DNA of 64,000 bases. Source: Megasphaera paucivorans. Its GTDB lineage: Bacteria; Bacillota; Negativicutes; Veillonellales; Megasphaeraceae. Positions within the stretch are counted from its first letter, which is position 1, and each line of letters starts with the position of its first letter. The position numbers were made by a program, and so were the translations under genes. This document shows positions 8,736 to 16,593 of the stretch, piece by piece. The DNA lies in contig NZ_FNHQ01000013.1 of the NCBI RefSeq assembly GCF_900103535.1, positions 1 to 64,000 of the forward strand, written 5' to 3'. Below the pieces are notes generated by a model. That model saw only the letters and a program-made list of their open reading frames with translations, made no database searches and was not told the DNA's origin.

Positions 8736-10241
8736 ATGTCCGAAGAAAAGCAAGCAACACCTGTTATAGAAGAAGAACAGTTAAATGATCAAATGATCGT
8801 ACGCCGGGAAAAAATGAAGGAATTCAGCGAAGCCGGTGTGTATCCGTTTGGTGAAAAATACAACTGGGATCATCATGCCCGGGACGTAAAAGAAAATGCC
8901 GAAGCGCTGGAAAAGGATGAAGCAAAAGTACGGGTTGCCGGACGTTTAATGGCGATCCGCCGGCATGGCAAGACGGCATTCTGTGTATTGCGTGATATTA
9001 CCGGCGAAGTACAGCTCTATTTCCGTAAAGACATTCTCGGAGAAGATTCGTATACACTCTTTAAACTATTGGATATTGGCGATATAGTAGGAGTGGAAGG
9101 TACTGTATTTACGACTCATACAGGAGAAACTACGGTCCGTGTCGACGAATGGAAGATGCTGTCCAAATCACTGCGGCCGCTGCCGGAAAAATGGCATGGC
9201 CTGACGGATACGGAAACCCGGTACCGCCAGCGCTATTTGGATCTTATTGTCAATCCGGAAGTCAAAGATACCTTTATCAAACGCTCCAAAATTATTAAAG
9301 GGATCCGCAAATATCTCGACGAACGAGAATTCCTGGAAGTAGAAACGCCGATGCTTCATACGATTGCCGGCGGCGCGGCAGCCAGACCGTTCAAAACGCA
9401 TCATAATGCACTGGACATGGATATTTTCCTGCGTATTGCTCCGGAACTGCATTTGAAACGTCTCGTCGTCGGCGGGATGGAACGTGTATATGAAATGAAC
9501 CGCTGCTTCCGCAACGAAGGCATTGATACCCGCCATAACCCGGAATTTACGACGGTAGAATTGTACCAAGCCTACGGCGATTTGGAAGACGTGATCCGCA
9601 TTACCGAAGAAATGACGGCTGAATTGGCCAAAATGCTTTACGGAACAACCAAGATCACCTATCAGGACATGGAAATCGACCTCACGCCGCCGTGGAACCG
9701 CATGACCATGATCGAAGCTGTTAAAAAATATACAAGTGAAGATTTCGGACAGGTTACTACGATCGAAGAAGCCAGAGCCATAGCGGATAAACTCCACGTT
9801 GAATATACGGAACACTGCGGTATCGGCAAGATCATTAACGCCTGCTTTGAAGACTATGTAGAAGAAAACCTTATGCAGCCTACGATCATTACGGGACATC
9901 CGCTGGAAATTTCTCCGCTGACCAAGCAAGACCGCGAAAATCCCCTGCTGACCTATCGCTTTGAAGGCTTTATTTACGGCCGCGAGCTGGCAAATGGATT
10001 TTCCGAATTAAATGACCCGATTGACCAGCGAGATCGTTTTGTGCAGCAGATGAAAGAACGGGCGATGGGTGATGACGAAGCGCATCAGATGGATGAAGAC
10101 TTCGTCCGCGCCTTGGAATATGGATTGCCGCCGACAGGTGGTTTAGGAATCGGGATCGATCGTCTCGTCATGATCTTGACGAACAGCGCCTCTATCCGTG
10201 ATGTATTGCTATTCCCACTGACTCGGCCGGAACAGAAATAA
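8736..10241 (+). CDS. lysS: Lysyl-tRNA synthetase, class II
   Basis: Charges tRNA(Lys) with lysine. The 501-residue protein has an N-terminal OB-fold anticodon-binding domain (about 60-165: VRVAGRLMAIRRHGKTAF) and a class II catalytic domain. Motif 1 lies around FLEVETPML, motif 2 is YEMNRCFRNEG, and motif 3 is GLGIGIDRLVM near the C-terminus. The start follows GCAGGAGG. A strong terminator closes the greA-lysS unit. Confidence 0.97.
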   Translation: MSEEKQATPVIEEEQLNDQMIVRREKMKEFSEAGVYPFGEKYNWDHHARDVKENAEALEKDEAKVRVAGRLMAIRRHGKTAFCVLRDITGEVQLYFRKDILGEDSYTLFKLLDIGDIVGVEGTVFTTHTGETTVRVDEWKMLSKSLRPLPEKWHGLTDTETRYRQRYLDLIVNPEVKDTFIKRSKIIKGIRKYLDEREFLEVETPMLHTIAGGAAARPFKTHHNALDMDIFLRIAPELHLKRLVVGGMERVYEMNRCFRNEGIDTRHNPEFTTVELYQAYGDLEDVIRITEEMTAELAKMLYGTTKITYQDMEIDLTPPWNRMTMIEAVKKYTSEDFGQVTTIEEARAIADKLHVEYTEHCGIGKIINACFEDYVEENLMQPTIITGHPLEISPLTKQDRENPLLTYRFEGFIYGRELANGFSELNDPIDQRDRFVQQMKERAMGDDEAHQMDEDFVRALEYGLPPTGGLGIGIDRLVMILTNSASIRDVLLFPLTRPEQK

Positions 10242-10249
10242 TATAATCA

Positions 10250-10286
10250 AACACCCTTTGAAAGAACGGCTTCAAAGGGTGTTTTT
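10250..10286 (+). terminator. Terminator after lysS
   Basis: Thirteen-base perfect arms (10250-10262 and 10271-10283), an eight-base loop and a T run. Confidence 0.9.
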
Positions 10287-10317
10287 ACTCTTTACATGGA
10301 GAAAGGACGAAAATAAT

Positions 10318-11607
10318 ATGAAACGCTCACGAAGAATTTTGGGTGCAGCACTACTCATTGGTAGTTTTTATACAGCTGCAGCGTGGGCAGCATCGGATGA
10401 GCCGGATTCGATCATTATCCGCAAACACCCTATGCCGATAGAACAGACAGTAGGGAAGACGGCGGGAAAAACGACTACGACAGCAACGACGCAGGCCGAC
10501 GATACTACAAAAACGACCGGAACACCGCGTAACAGCACCGCAAAAAATGATGCGGCCAAGGACGCGAACTTGGCTAAACCCGAAGGAAAAGACCGTTATG
10601 AGGAGGAAGTAATACCCAATCCCAAATTATCCGATATGGCCGTAATTCCCTTGTATATTATACCGCTGACGGAAAAAGATTTTACCATCGGGGGCCTGGG
10701 TGCCGGCGATATGATGACGAAAGTACGGCGTGTACTGGGCAGTCCGGAAAGATATTTGGTTAGTGAACACTATACTACGCTGCGGTATAATGATGACACG
10801 CAAAAGCTGCGGGTCGTTCTGCGCAACGATACGATTGATATGCTCAAAGAGCCGAACGAACAGGGAAACCGTGTACAAGTCGGCGTCAATTCTATCTTTC
10901 TGGCGCAGGGAACGAATATAGCGGCAGGCCGCGACATCCATCTGGGATATCCGGTGGAGTCGGTCATACGGCGGTACGGGGCACCGACGAATATTTTGCG
11001 TGATACGGATTCCAATATCTATTACATGGTATATGAGAGTCCGCGAAAAGATACGATGCTTGTTTTTGCCATCTATAACCGGAAAGTGGAACGGATCGCG
11101 CTGATGCCGCCGCGCACACCGTACATCGATCCACCGAGTGAGACATTGCCGATCAATGCCATGTTTGCTCCCAGAGATTTTTCCCTTATGGGATTTTCAC
11201 TGGAAGATCCATTTGAAGCCAATAAATATAATATGTGGACTAATATGATAACCAATAAGGGCAACAAATTTTGGATCTACGGTGATTATGGAGTGGAAAT
11301 AGATCGACACAATACGATAAAGCGTGTGTTTCTGATGACAAATAATGCCTATACGAACCGTGGAGCGACGTTAGGCTATCATGTATCTACGATTTTAGGG
11401 CTGTACGGACTGCCGCAGCGGCTGGAAAAAGGTTCCGACGGCAGCAAATCTGTCGACGGATATTTCTATGACAACCCATACCAAAAAGGCACTTCCCTGT
11501 TATTCGTTGTGGATCATGCGCAAAATTATGTGGAGGATGTGCTTCTTCTCAATACTCCTATCGAAGATTTGCAGAATCCCAAGAAGCGATATGGTCTGGA
11601 AGCATAG
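10318..11607 (+). CDS. Secreted protein with four related modules, function unknown
   Basis: The 429-residue product begins with a clear signal peptide (MKRSRR, hydrophobic core, cleavage near AWA/AS at about 24). A Thr/Ala-rich low-complexity linker runs to about residue 110. Four segments of about 60 residues follow, starting near 125, 205, 285 and 350. Three share the pattern G-h-G-x3-V-x3-h-G-x-P, and all end in a beta-rich part. This recalls the BamE/SmpA or BLIP-like fold, but that is inference. The ATG at 10318 is chosen because GAAAGGA precedes it and the signal peptide starts there; a longer frame would run through the lysS terminator. Confidence 0.75.
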   Translation: MKRSRRILGAALLIGSFYTAAAWAASDEPDSIIIRKHPMPIEQTVGKTAGKTTTTATTQADDTTKTTGTPRNSTAKNDAAKDANLAKPEGKDRYEEEVIPNPKLSDMAVIPLYIIPLTEKDFTIGGLGAGDMMTKVRRVLGSPERYLVSEHYTTLRYNDDTQKLRVVLRNDTIDMLKEPNEQGNRVQVGVNSIFLAQGTNIAAGRDIHLGYPVESVIRRYGAPTNILRDTDSNIYYMVYESPRKDTMLVFAIYNRKVERIALMPPRTPYIDPPSETLPINAMFAPRDFSLMGFSLEDPFEANKYNMWTNMITNKGNKFWIYGDYGVEIDRHNTIKRVFLMTNNAYTNRGATLGYHVSTILGLYGLPQRLEKGSDGSKSVDGYFYDNPYQKGTSLLFVVDHAQNYVEDVLLLNTPIEDLQNPKKRYGLEA

Positions 11608-11658
11608 GCAAGCATTACGGCTTATAGGAACCATGTAAAATTTAGATAGACAAAAGCC

Positions 11659-11688
11659 TTTACTTATGCAGGCCAGTTCCAGTATAAT
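11659..11688 (+). promoter_or_regulatory. Promoter for the brxF-like gene
   Basis: TTACTT (11660-11665), 17 bases and TATAAT (11683-11688). It serves a single-gene unit. Confidence 0.6.
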
Positions 11689-11722
11689 AAAGATAACAAT
11701 AAAGCAGATGAAGGTGATTCCT

Positions 11723-12187
11723 ATGGTTACAGATGCAGAGGTTTTGAAACGCTGGAAGTACATTGCCCAGGATGAAGAAAAATTGCTGATTCTTATCGGC
11801 GGTCCGGGCTCCGGCAAAAGTAGACTGATTCGAGAATTAACGTACCAGGAAGGATGGAAGATCGTCGATGCAAAAGAACTATTCGATGATGAGTTTTTGG
11901 AAATTCCACGGGCCGATCGTCCCGAACAAGCGATTTCTCTTATCTCGGCTGCGATTCACAGACTGAATGCACGTGTAGTAATGATTGACAATGTTGGGTT
12001 TTTATTTGCACCAATTTTGAACCTGAATCCCGTAAAGATGCTAAAACAGCTCAGTCATGAATGCCCCCTGATCGTGAGCTGGCGTGGACACATTGAAAAA
12101 GATACACTGTACTTTGAACATAATGGGGATCCAAAATATGCTAAGTTTAAGGTAGAAAACATGAATCATGTAGTTTCTTTGGATTAA
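11723..12187 (+). CDS. BrxF-like P-loop ATPase (BREX type 3 family), isolated
   Basis: The 154-residue protein has Walker A GGPGSGKS at residues 26-33 and a Walker B-like VVMIDN at 85-90. LFAPILNLNPVKMLKQLS and a C-terminal block around IVSWRGHIEKDTLYFE and DPKYAKF follow. From memory, the same order marks BrxF of BREX-3 phage defence (DNIE.LF, DPL..L..LSR, W.G, L.YA, HPEYR). BrxF is a small ATPase whose role in BREX-3 is unclear. No brxA, brxC, pglX, pglZ or brxHII gene is near; the neighbours are a secreted protein and aspartate decarboxylase. ATG 11723 is preferred because AAGGTG lies six bases before it. It has its own promoter and terminator. Confidence 0.65.
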   Translation: MVTDAEVLKRWKYIAQDEEKLLILIGGPGSGKSRLIRELTYQEGWKIVDAKELFDDEFLEIPRADRPEQAISLISAAIHRLNARVVMIDNVGFLFAPILNLNPVKMLKQLSHECPLIVSWRGHIEKDTLYFEHNGDPKYAKFKVENMNHVVSLD

Positions 12188-12198
12188 AAGGCACGGTG

Positions 12199-12243
12199 AA
12201 GAGGCTGTACTGACTAGGATACTGTCAGTACAGCCTCTTTTTG
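12199..12243 (+). terminator. Terminator after the brxF-like gene
   Basis: Sixteen-base perfect arms (12199-12214 and 12224-12239) with a nine-base loop and a T run. Confidence 0.92.
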
Positions 12244-12362
12244 TATGGAGGTACAGTATCCGTTCGGCAAAAGGGCAGCTGTTCCGTTTAAAAAGTGGAT
12301 TGGAATGGAGCAAGACGAGCGTATTGAAAAATAAATTATCGCTCAACTCTGCCGCCTGCCGA

Positions 12363-12391
12363 TTGACAAATGAAAAGTAAATAGATACTAT
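12363..12391 (+). promoter_or_regulatory. Promoter of the aspartate decarboxylase gene
   Basis: TTGACA (12363-12368), 17 bases and TACTAT (12386-12391). Confidence 0.75.
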
Positions 12392-12429
12392 TACCTTAAA
12401 GAAACGCATGCGAAGGGCGGTACTTTTTT

Positions 12430-12507
12430 ATGATGCGGGTATTTGGCAGCGCTGCGGCTGCTGCGTTAATACTTTCAACAAATACGTATGAACGGAGAAG
12501 AGAATGA
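12430..12507 (+). CDS. Possible 25-residue leader peptide
   Basis: ATG at 12430 after GAAGGGCGG opens a 25-codon frame, rich in Ala in its first half and ending TYERRRE. Its TGA shares bases with the next ATG (12504-12507, ATGA), so the two could be translationally coupled. The frame covers the Shine-Dalgarno of the downstream gene. No homologue is recognised and it may be chance. Confidence 0.3.
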   Translation: MMRVFGSAAAAALILSTNTYERRRE

Positions 12508-14090
12508 TAAAAAAAGCCTATGAACGGGAATGGGAAAAACTGGGAGTATTTGAAGTAAGCAACAAATTAATTGATCTAGCACAAAAAAATAAAAAGTACA
12601 GTACGTTTTTGAATGCCGGACGAGGAAATCCTAACTGGATCAATACGCTGGGACGCCGTGCATTTGCCCGGTTTCTTGAATTTGGCATGGTTGAATCAGA
12701 ACGTACGATGCAGGACGGCGATCTAGCCGGATATATCGAAGGCGATAAGATCGAAAGCCGGTTTGATCAGTTTTTCAGTCAAGAAAACCGTGTGGATTCC
12801 TTTATTCGTGAAGCGATGGAATATGCCGAGCATACGCTGTCCATTGATAAGAAAGAGTGTATTCTTGAATTATCCAATGGTATTGCAGGAAATAATTATC
12901 CCGTTCCCAGCAGATGTCTGGTAAATGTGGAAAAAGTCCTCAATGCATATTTGGAGGAGACCTTGTATCCGCAAACGGGATTGGCAAAGACGACAAAACT
13001 ATTTCCCGTTGAAGGCGGAACCGCGGCGATTGTATATATTTTTGATTCACTCAAACACAACAGGCTGCTGCATGAAGGCGATCAAATTGCCATCAATATG
13101 CCGATTTTTACGCCATATATCCAGATACCACGCCTTACAAACTTTCAATTAACCGAGATTAACGTGACCTCTACAAAAGAAAGCAAGTGGGAAATCGCAA
13201 AAGAAGAAATGGAAAAACTTCTTGATCCGGCCATCAAGGCATTTTTTCTCGTAAATCCCTCCAATCCCGGCGCACACTCCTTGGGAAGCGAGTCCTTGCG
13301 GCAGCTTAAGAAAATTGTGGATCAGCGCAAGGACCTGATCATTATTACCGACGATGTATACGGGACTTTTGTCGATCGGTTCCAGTCGGTGTATGGACTG
13401 GCTCCGTATAATACCCTGCTGGTATACTCGTTTTCCAAACTATTCGGATGTACCGGATGGAGATTGGGATTAATTGCCGCCAATGAACACAATGTGTGTA
13501 ATGATCTGCTGGAAAAGCTGCCGGAAGAAGAAAAATGCATATTAGACAGCGATTATTCCATTGTAACGACAAAGACACGGCAATTGCCTATATTAGACCG
13601 TATTTGTGCAGACAGCCGCTCGATCGGGTTGTATCATACCAGCGGCCTAAGCACACCGCAGCAATGTTTGATGGCGTTATTTTCCCTGACGCATCTGGTC
13701 TGCCAAAAACAAGAAGACATGTACTTTAAAAGTGCAGATGCCATTGTGGCACGGCGATATCATATACTGTGCGAGGCACTGGGAATTCCGGAAGACAATT
13801 CGCCGACCAGCGCAAAATATTATACGATTATCGATATATACCATATAGCAGAACAAAAATACGGAAAATCGTTCCGCACGTATCTGGAAAAAAATGTAGA
13901 GCAGATAGATTTTCTAGTGCGTCTGTCAAAAGAAAAAGGATTGGTTTTGATGGCGGGAATGGGATTTGATGCACCGGCGGGCACGCTGCGTATCTCTCAG
14001 GCCAATTTACCGGACGAGGACTATCGTCAAATCGGCATTCGCATTCTTGCGCTATTAGAGGAATATTACCGGAAATATAGTCGCTCCTAG
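12504..14090 (+). CDS. aspD: Bifunctional aspartate aminotransferase / aspartate 4-decarboxylase
   Basis: PLP enzyme that removes the beta-carboxylate of aspartate to give alanine and CO2, with side aspartate transaminase activity. The 528-residue protein is as long as known Asd/AspD enzymes (about 530), much longer than ordinary aminotransferases, and has their N-terminal GRGNPNWINTLGRRAF stretch. The PLP lysine is K312 in YSFSKLFGCTGWRLG; NPSNPGAHS lies upstream. In other bacteria the gene is paired with the aspartate:alanine antiporter aspT, which together create a proton gradient; no aspT is in this window. The start follows GGAGAAGAG. Confidence 0.9.
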   Translation: MIKKAYEREWEKLGVFEVSNKLIDLAQKNKKYSTFLNAGRGNPNWINTLGRRAFARFLEFGMVESERTMQDGDLAGYIEGDKIESRFDQFFSQENRVDSFIREAMEYAEHTLSIDKKECILELSNGIAGNNYPVPSRCLVNVEKVLNAYLEETLYPQTGLAKTTKLFPVEGGTAAIVYIFDSLKHNRLLHEGDQIAINMPIFTPYIQIPRLTNFQLTEINVTSTKESKWEIAKEEMEKLLDPAIKAFFLVNPSNPGAHSLGSESLRQLKKIVDQRKDLIIITDDVYGTFVDRFQSVYGLAPYNTLLVYSFSKLFGCTGWRLGLIAANEHNVCNDLLEKLPEEEKCILDSDYSIVTTKTRQLPILDRICADSRSIGLYHTSGLSTPQQCLMALFSLTHLVCQKQEDMYFKSADAIVARRYHILCEALGIPEDNSPTSAKYYTIIDIYHIAEQKYGKSFRTYLEKNVEQIDFLVRLSKEKGLVLMAGMGFDAPAGTLRISQANLPDEDYRQIGIRILALLEEYYRKYSRS

Positions 14091-14215
14091 GAAGGTCTGC
14101 GGGGAAACTTCTGTATATACTGGGTATAAATACTTTTTTTCTCTTTTTCCGCGTGGTATAATATTTCAGTATGGTTCATATTATTTTATCGTATACATAA
14201 AGGAGAAATCATCGA

Positions 14216-15046
14216 ATGAACGATTATATCATTGCGGTCATACTCGGCGTTGTCGAAGGATTGACAGAATATCTTCCTGTTTCCTCCACGGGGCATATGA
14301 TCCTCGTCGGCGACTGGCTGGGCTTTGACGGACCGCGGGCCAGCGTCTTTGAAGTGTTTATTCAGCTAGGGGCTATCTTATCCGTTCTATTGATTTACAA
14401 GGAAAAATTTTTACGCATGGCACGGCAGTACCGGTGCTGGAATATGTATCGCCGGGAAAACTGGTTCCGCCATGATACGGGGCTGACCTTAGCCCATGTC
14501 GCGGCCGGCATTGTTCCGGTCATGGGTGTCGGCTACTTGGCGCATCATGCGATCAAGACCTACTTATTTTCTCCCGGCACCGTTATCATCGGGCTGATCC
14601 TCGGCGGCTTTTTTATGCTGGCTGCGGAAAAAGTGCATATGCGGGTTGTGTGTGACGATGTGGAAAAAATGACGATCATGCAGGCTTTTTTGGTAGGGGC
14701 CTTTCAAATACTGGCCTTATGGCCGGGGTTCTCCCGTTCCGGATCGACGATTTCCGGTGGTCTGTTTTTAGGATTGAGCCGTAAATGCGCTGCCGATTTT
14801 TGTTTTATTATCGCCGTACCGGTCATGGTCGTGGCCTGTATTTATGATTTGCTCAAAAATCTGAGTAACCTCGCCGGCGGGGATCTGATCATGATTGCGA
14901 TCGGATTTGTCGTGGCTTTTGCGGTAGCCTACGTTTCGGTTCTCTGGTTTCTTAAATTTCTCAATAAGTCCAGTTTGGCAAGTTTCGCCTACTATCGATT
15001 CGTAGTCGCACTGGTATCCTTCCTGCACTTTTTTGTATTGAACTAA
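14216..15046 (+). CDS. uppP: Undecaprenyl-diphosphatase UppP (BacA)
   Basis: Integral membrane enzyme that dephosphorylates undecaprenyl pyrophosphate to recycle the lipid carrier for peptidoglycan and surface polysaccharides. The 276-residue protein has the two family motifs: VEGLTEYLPVSSTGH at 13-27 and LWPGFSRSGSTISG near 170. It has about eight membrane segments. An extended -10 (TGGTATAAT, -10 at 14157-14162) lies upstream, and AAAGGAG precedes the ATG. A terminator follows. Confidence 0.95.
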   Translation: MNDYIIAVILGVVEGLTEYLPVSSTGHMILVGDWLGFDGPRASVFEVFIQLGAILSVLLIYKEKFLRMARQYRCWNMYRRENWFRHDTGLTLAHVAAGIVPVMGVGYLAHHAIKTYLFSPGTVIIGLILGGFFMLAAEKVHMRVVCDDVEKMTIMQAFLVGAFQILALWPGFSRSGSTISGGLFLGLSRKCAADFCFIIAVPVMVVACIYDLLKNLSNLAGGDLIMIAIGFVVAFAVAYVSVLWFLKFLNKSSLASFAYYRFVVALVSFLHFFVLN

Positions 15047-15060
15047 CAGAAGATATAAAG

Positions 15061-15114
15061 AAAACGGGTACATATTGCTGCAGCTTGTGCTGCGGCAGCA
15101 TGTACCCGTTTTTG
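15061..15114. terminator. Long hairpin terminator between convergent genes
   Basis: Perfect 13-base outer arms (15061-15073 and 15100-15112) and an inner GC-rich stem. Flanked by A and T runs, so it can serve uppP and the convergent gene at 15124. Confidence 0.85.
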
Positions 15115-15123
15115 CGGGTATGC

Positions 15124-15573
15124 TTATTGGATGAATTCAGTCATTATTTCATCCATGAAGGCATCGGCGTGGACATCCTCCGGTAAATCCATGGAAATAT
15201 TTTCGAGCAGGGTAGGAAACATGATTTTGATTCCCTGTTCGAACACGAAATAATAATACTGCAGTTCATCGCTGCCATGTGTTACGACGGGAACCATCGC
15301 TTCGTTAACGGCAAAAGCGACATTATAAAAATCGACCATTTCTGTTTTGAGCCGATCAAGATCCACTTTTTCTTCACTATAATCCTGCATGAGATTCGTA
15401 CCCATCTGGGCCAGCATATCGGGAATCTGCGCCAGCTGTTCCGGCGGATCCAATTTGGCATGTTCCATGATGTGCAGCAAGGTATGCATGCTGCTGATAA
15501 TAGATTCGCAGAAGAAATTGTAGGTGAATATTCCTTCCGAATTCACAAGATTTGTATATACATGTTTTTCCAT
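15124..15573 (-). CDS. Hypothetical cytosolic protein, 149 aa
   Basis: Acidic, mostly alpha-helical protein without signal peptide, membrane segment or motif that I recognise. The start at 15573 is preceded by AAAGGAG. A promoter on the minus strand with -10 TATAAT (complement of 15609-15614) lies just upstream. It is convergent with uppP and divergent from the DUF805 gene. The reading frame is long, has a good ribosome-binding site and normal codon use, so it is very likely real. Function unknown. Confidence 0.7.
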   Translation of the reverse strand: MEKHVYTNLVNSEGIFTYNFFCESIISSMHTLLHIMEHAKLDPPEQLAQIPDMLAQMGTNLMQDYSEEKVDLDRLKTEMVDFYNVAFAVNEAMVPVVTHGSDELQYYYFVFEQGIKIMFPTLLENISMDLPEDVHADAFMDEIMTEFIQ

Positions 15574-15687
15574 ATAAGAGTCTCCTTTAGCTAATGTAAG
15601 ATAGACTTATTATATCATGATACGCGGTAATCGGAAACGGATAGAACAAGTAAGAAGTTTTTATTTGTATCTTCCGGTCAAATTCAT

Positions 15688-15716
15688 TTGAGTAAGATCG
15701 TAGAATATGATACCAT
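15688..15716 (+). promoter_or_regulatory. Promoter of the DUF805-feoAB unit
   Basis: TTGAGT (15688-15693), 17 bases and TACCAT (15711-15716) with a TGA extension before the -10. Confidence 0.6.
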
Positions 15717-15771
15717 TACTATGATAGCTAAATGTAAGCACAAGCTTTTTGAGCGCCGTTAGGAGGAAATT

Positions 15772-16326
15772 ATGTCTCGAGAAAAAAAGATCAAATTAAA
15801 GAAACGGTCGGATCAATCGATTAAAATCCGAAAAGGACTTGCCATGCCGGTCGGCCGCGTGGGAGAAAACAACGCAGTAAGTTTTCGTGATTGGCAGGAT
15901 CTCAAAGCCAAATATTACACGTTTCACGGACGCGTACAGCGCCGCCCGTTTATTTTGCGGACCCTGGTCCTTGTTTTTGCACAGATTCTGTTTTCCTTGA
16001 TTCTGTACAGCAAATTTGTGGAATCACTGATTATTGGACGCCCGGAACTTGCCGCTGTTTTTGCAATTATATTTATCGTATTGACGATTCCTGTCGTTTG
16101 GGCACAAATATCCTTGGGTATCAGACGGTGTCATGATTTCAATAAATCCGGCGCGTTATTTATCGTACCCTATGTCTGCTATATAGGAAGCCTGGTAGCT
16201 CCCGTACTGGGACTGCACAACTTGGAAATTCTTGTGCAATCCATTACCGCCGTATCGTATCTGGCGCTCTTTACCATAAAAGGAAACTCCGGTGACAATG
16301 CATACGGAGCCGAGCACGCACGCTGA
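15772..16326 (+). CDS. DUF805 family membrane protein
   Basis: The 184-residue protein has a Lys/Arg-rich N-terminus. The DUF805 hallmark FHGRVQRRPFILR then precedes the first membrane segment, RRCHDFNKSG follows the second, and two further segments come before a C-terminal KGNSGDNAYG. About four membrane segments are expected. The biochemical role of DUF805 is unknown. The stop is 43 bases before feoA, so it probably shares the feoAB transcript. The ATG follows AGGAGG. Confidence 0.85.
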   Translation: MSREKKIKLKKRSDQSIKIRKGLAMPVGRVGENNAVSFRDWQDLKAKYYTFHGRVQRRPFILRTLVLVFAQILFSLILYSKFVESLIIGRPELAAVFAIIFIVLTIPVVWAQISLGIRRCHDFNKSGALFIVPYVCYIGSLVAPVLGLHNLEILVQSITAVSYLALFTIKGNSGDNAYGAEHAR

Positions 16327-16369
16327 GATACAGCGTGCAGCTGAGAATACAGAGGGGGGAGGCGGACGA

Positions 16370-16588
16370 ATGACGTTGGATCAGGGAAAAGTAGGAATGA
16401 CCTATCTTGTAGAAGAACTATCGCTGCCGACTAAAATGGAGAAGCGCCTGCAGGCGCTAGGGATGACAAAAGGAACGAAAATCGCGGTCCTGAACAATAA
16501 AAATGCCGGTACTTTGATTATTAAGGTACGCGGGACACGGCTGGCTATCGGTAAAGGGATTTCCAGCCGTATACAAGTTAGGAGTTGA
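16370..16588 (+). CDS. feoA: Ferrous iron transport protein FeoA
   Basis: Small SH3-like cytosolic protein that supports FeoB-mediated Fe(II) uptake. The 72-residue product has RLQALGMTKGTKI and the C-terminal GTRLAIGKGISSRI, typical of FeoA. The ATG at 16370 follows the strong GGGGGAGG (16354-16361). A frame extending upstream to 16292 exists but would overlap the previous gene. It ends five bases before feoB. Confidence 0.93.
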   Translation: MTLDQGKVGMTYLVEELSLPTKMEKRLQALGMTKGTKIAVLNNKNAGTLIIKVRGTRLAIGKGISSRIQVRS

Positions 16589-16593
16589 ATACA

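Noticed and set aside
12411-12429. Resemblance to an ops/JUMPstart element (GGGCGGTA)
   Set aside because: The match to GGCGGTAG is incomplete and it is not at a polysaccharide operon. I found no such element before the surface-polysaccharide locus either.
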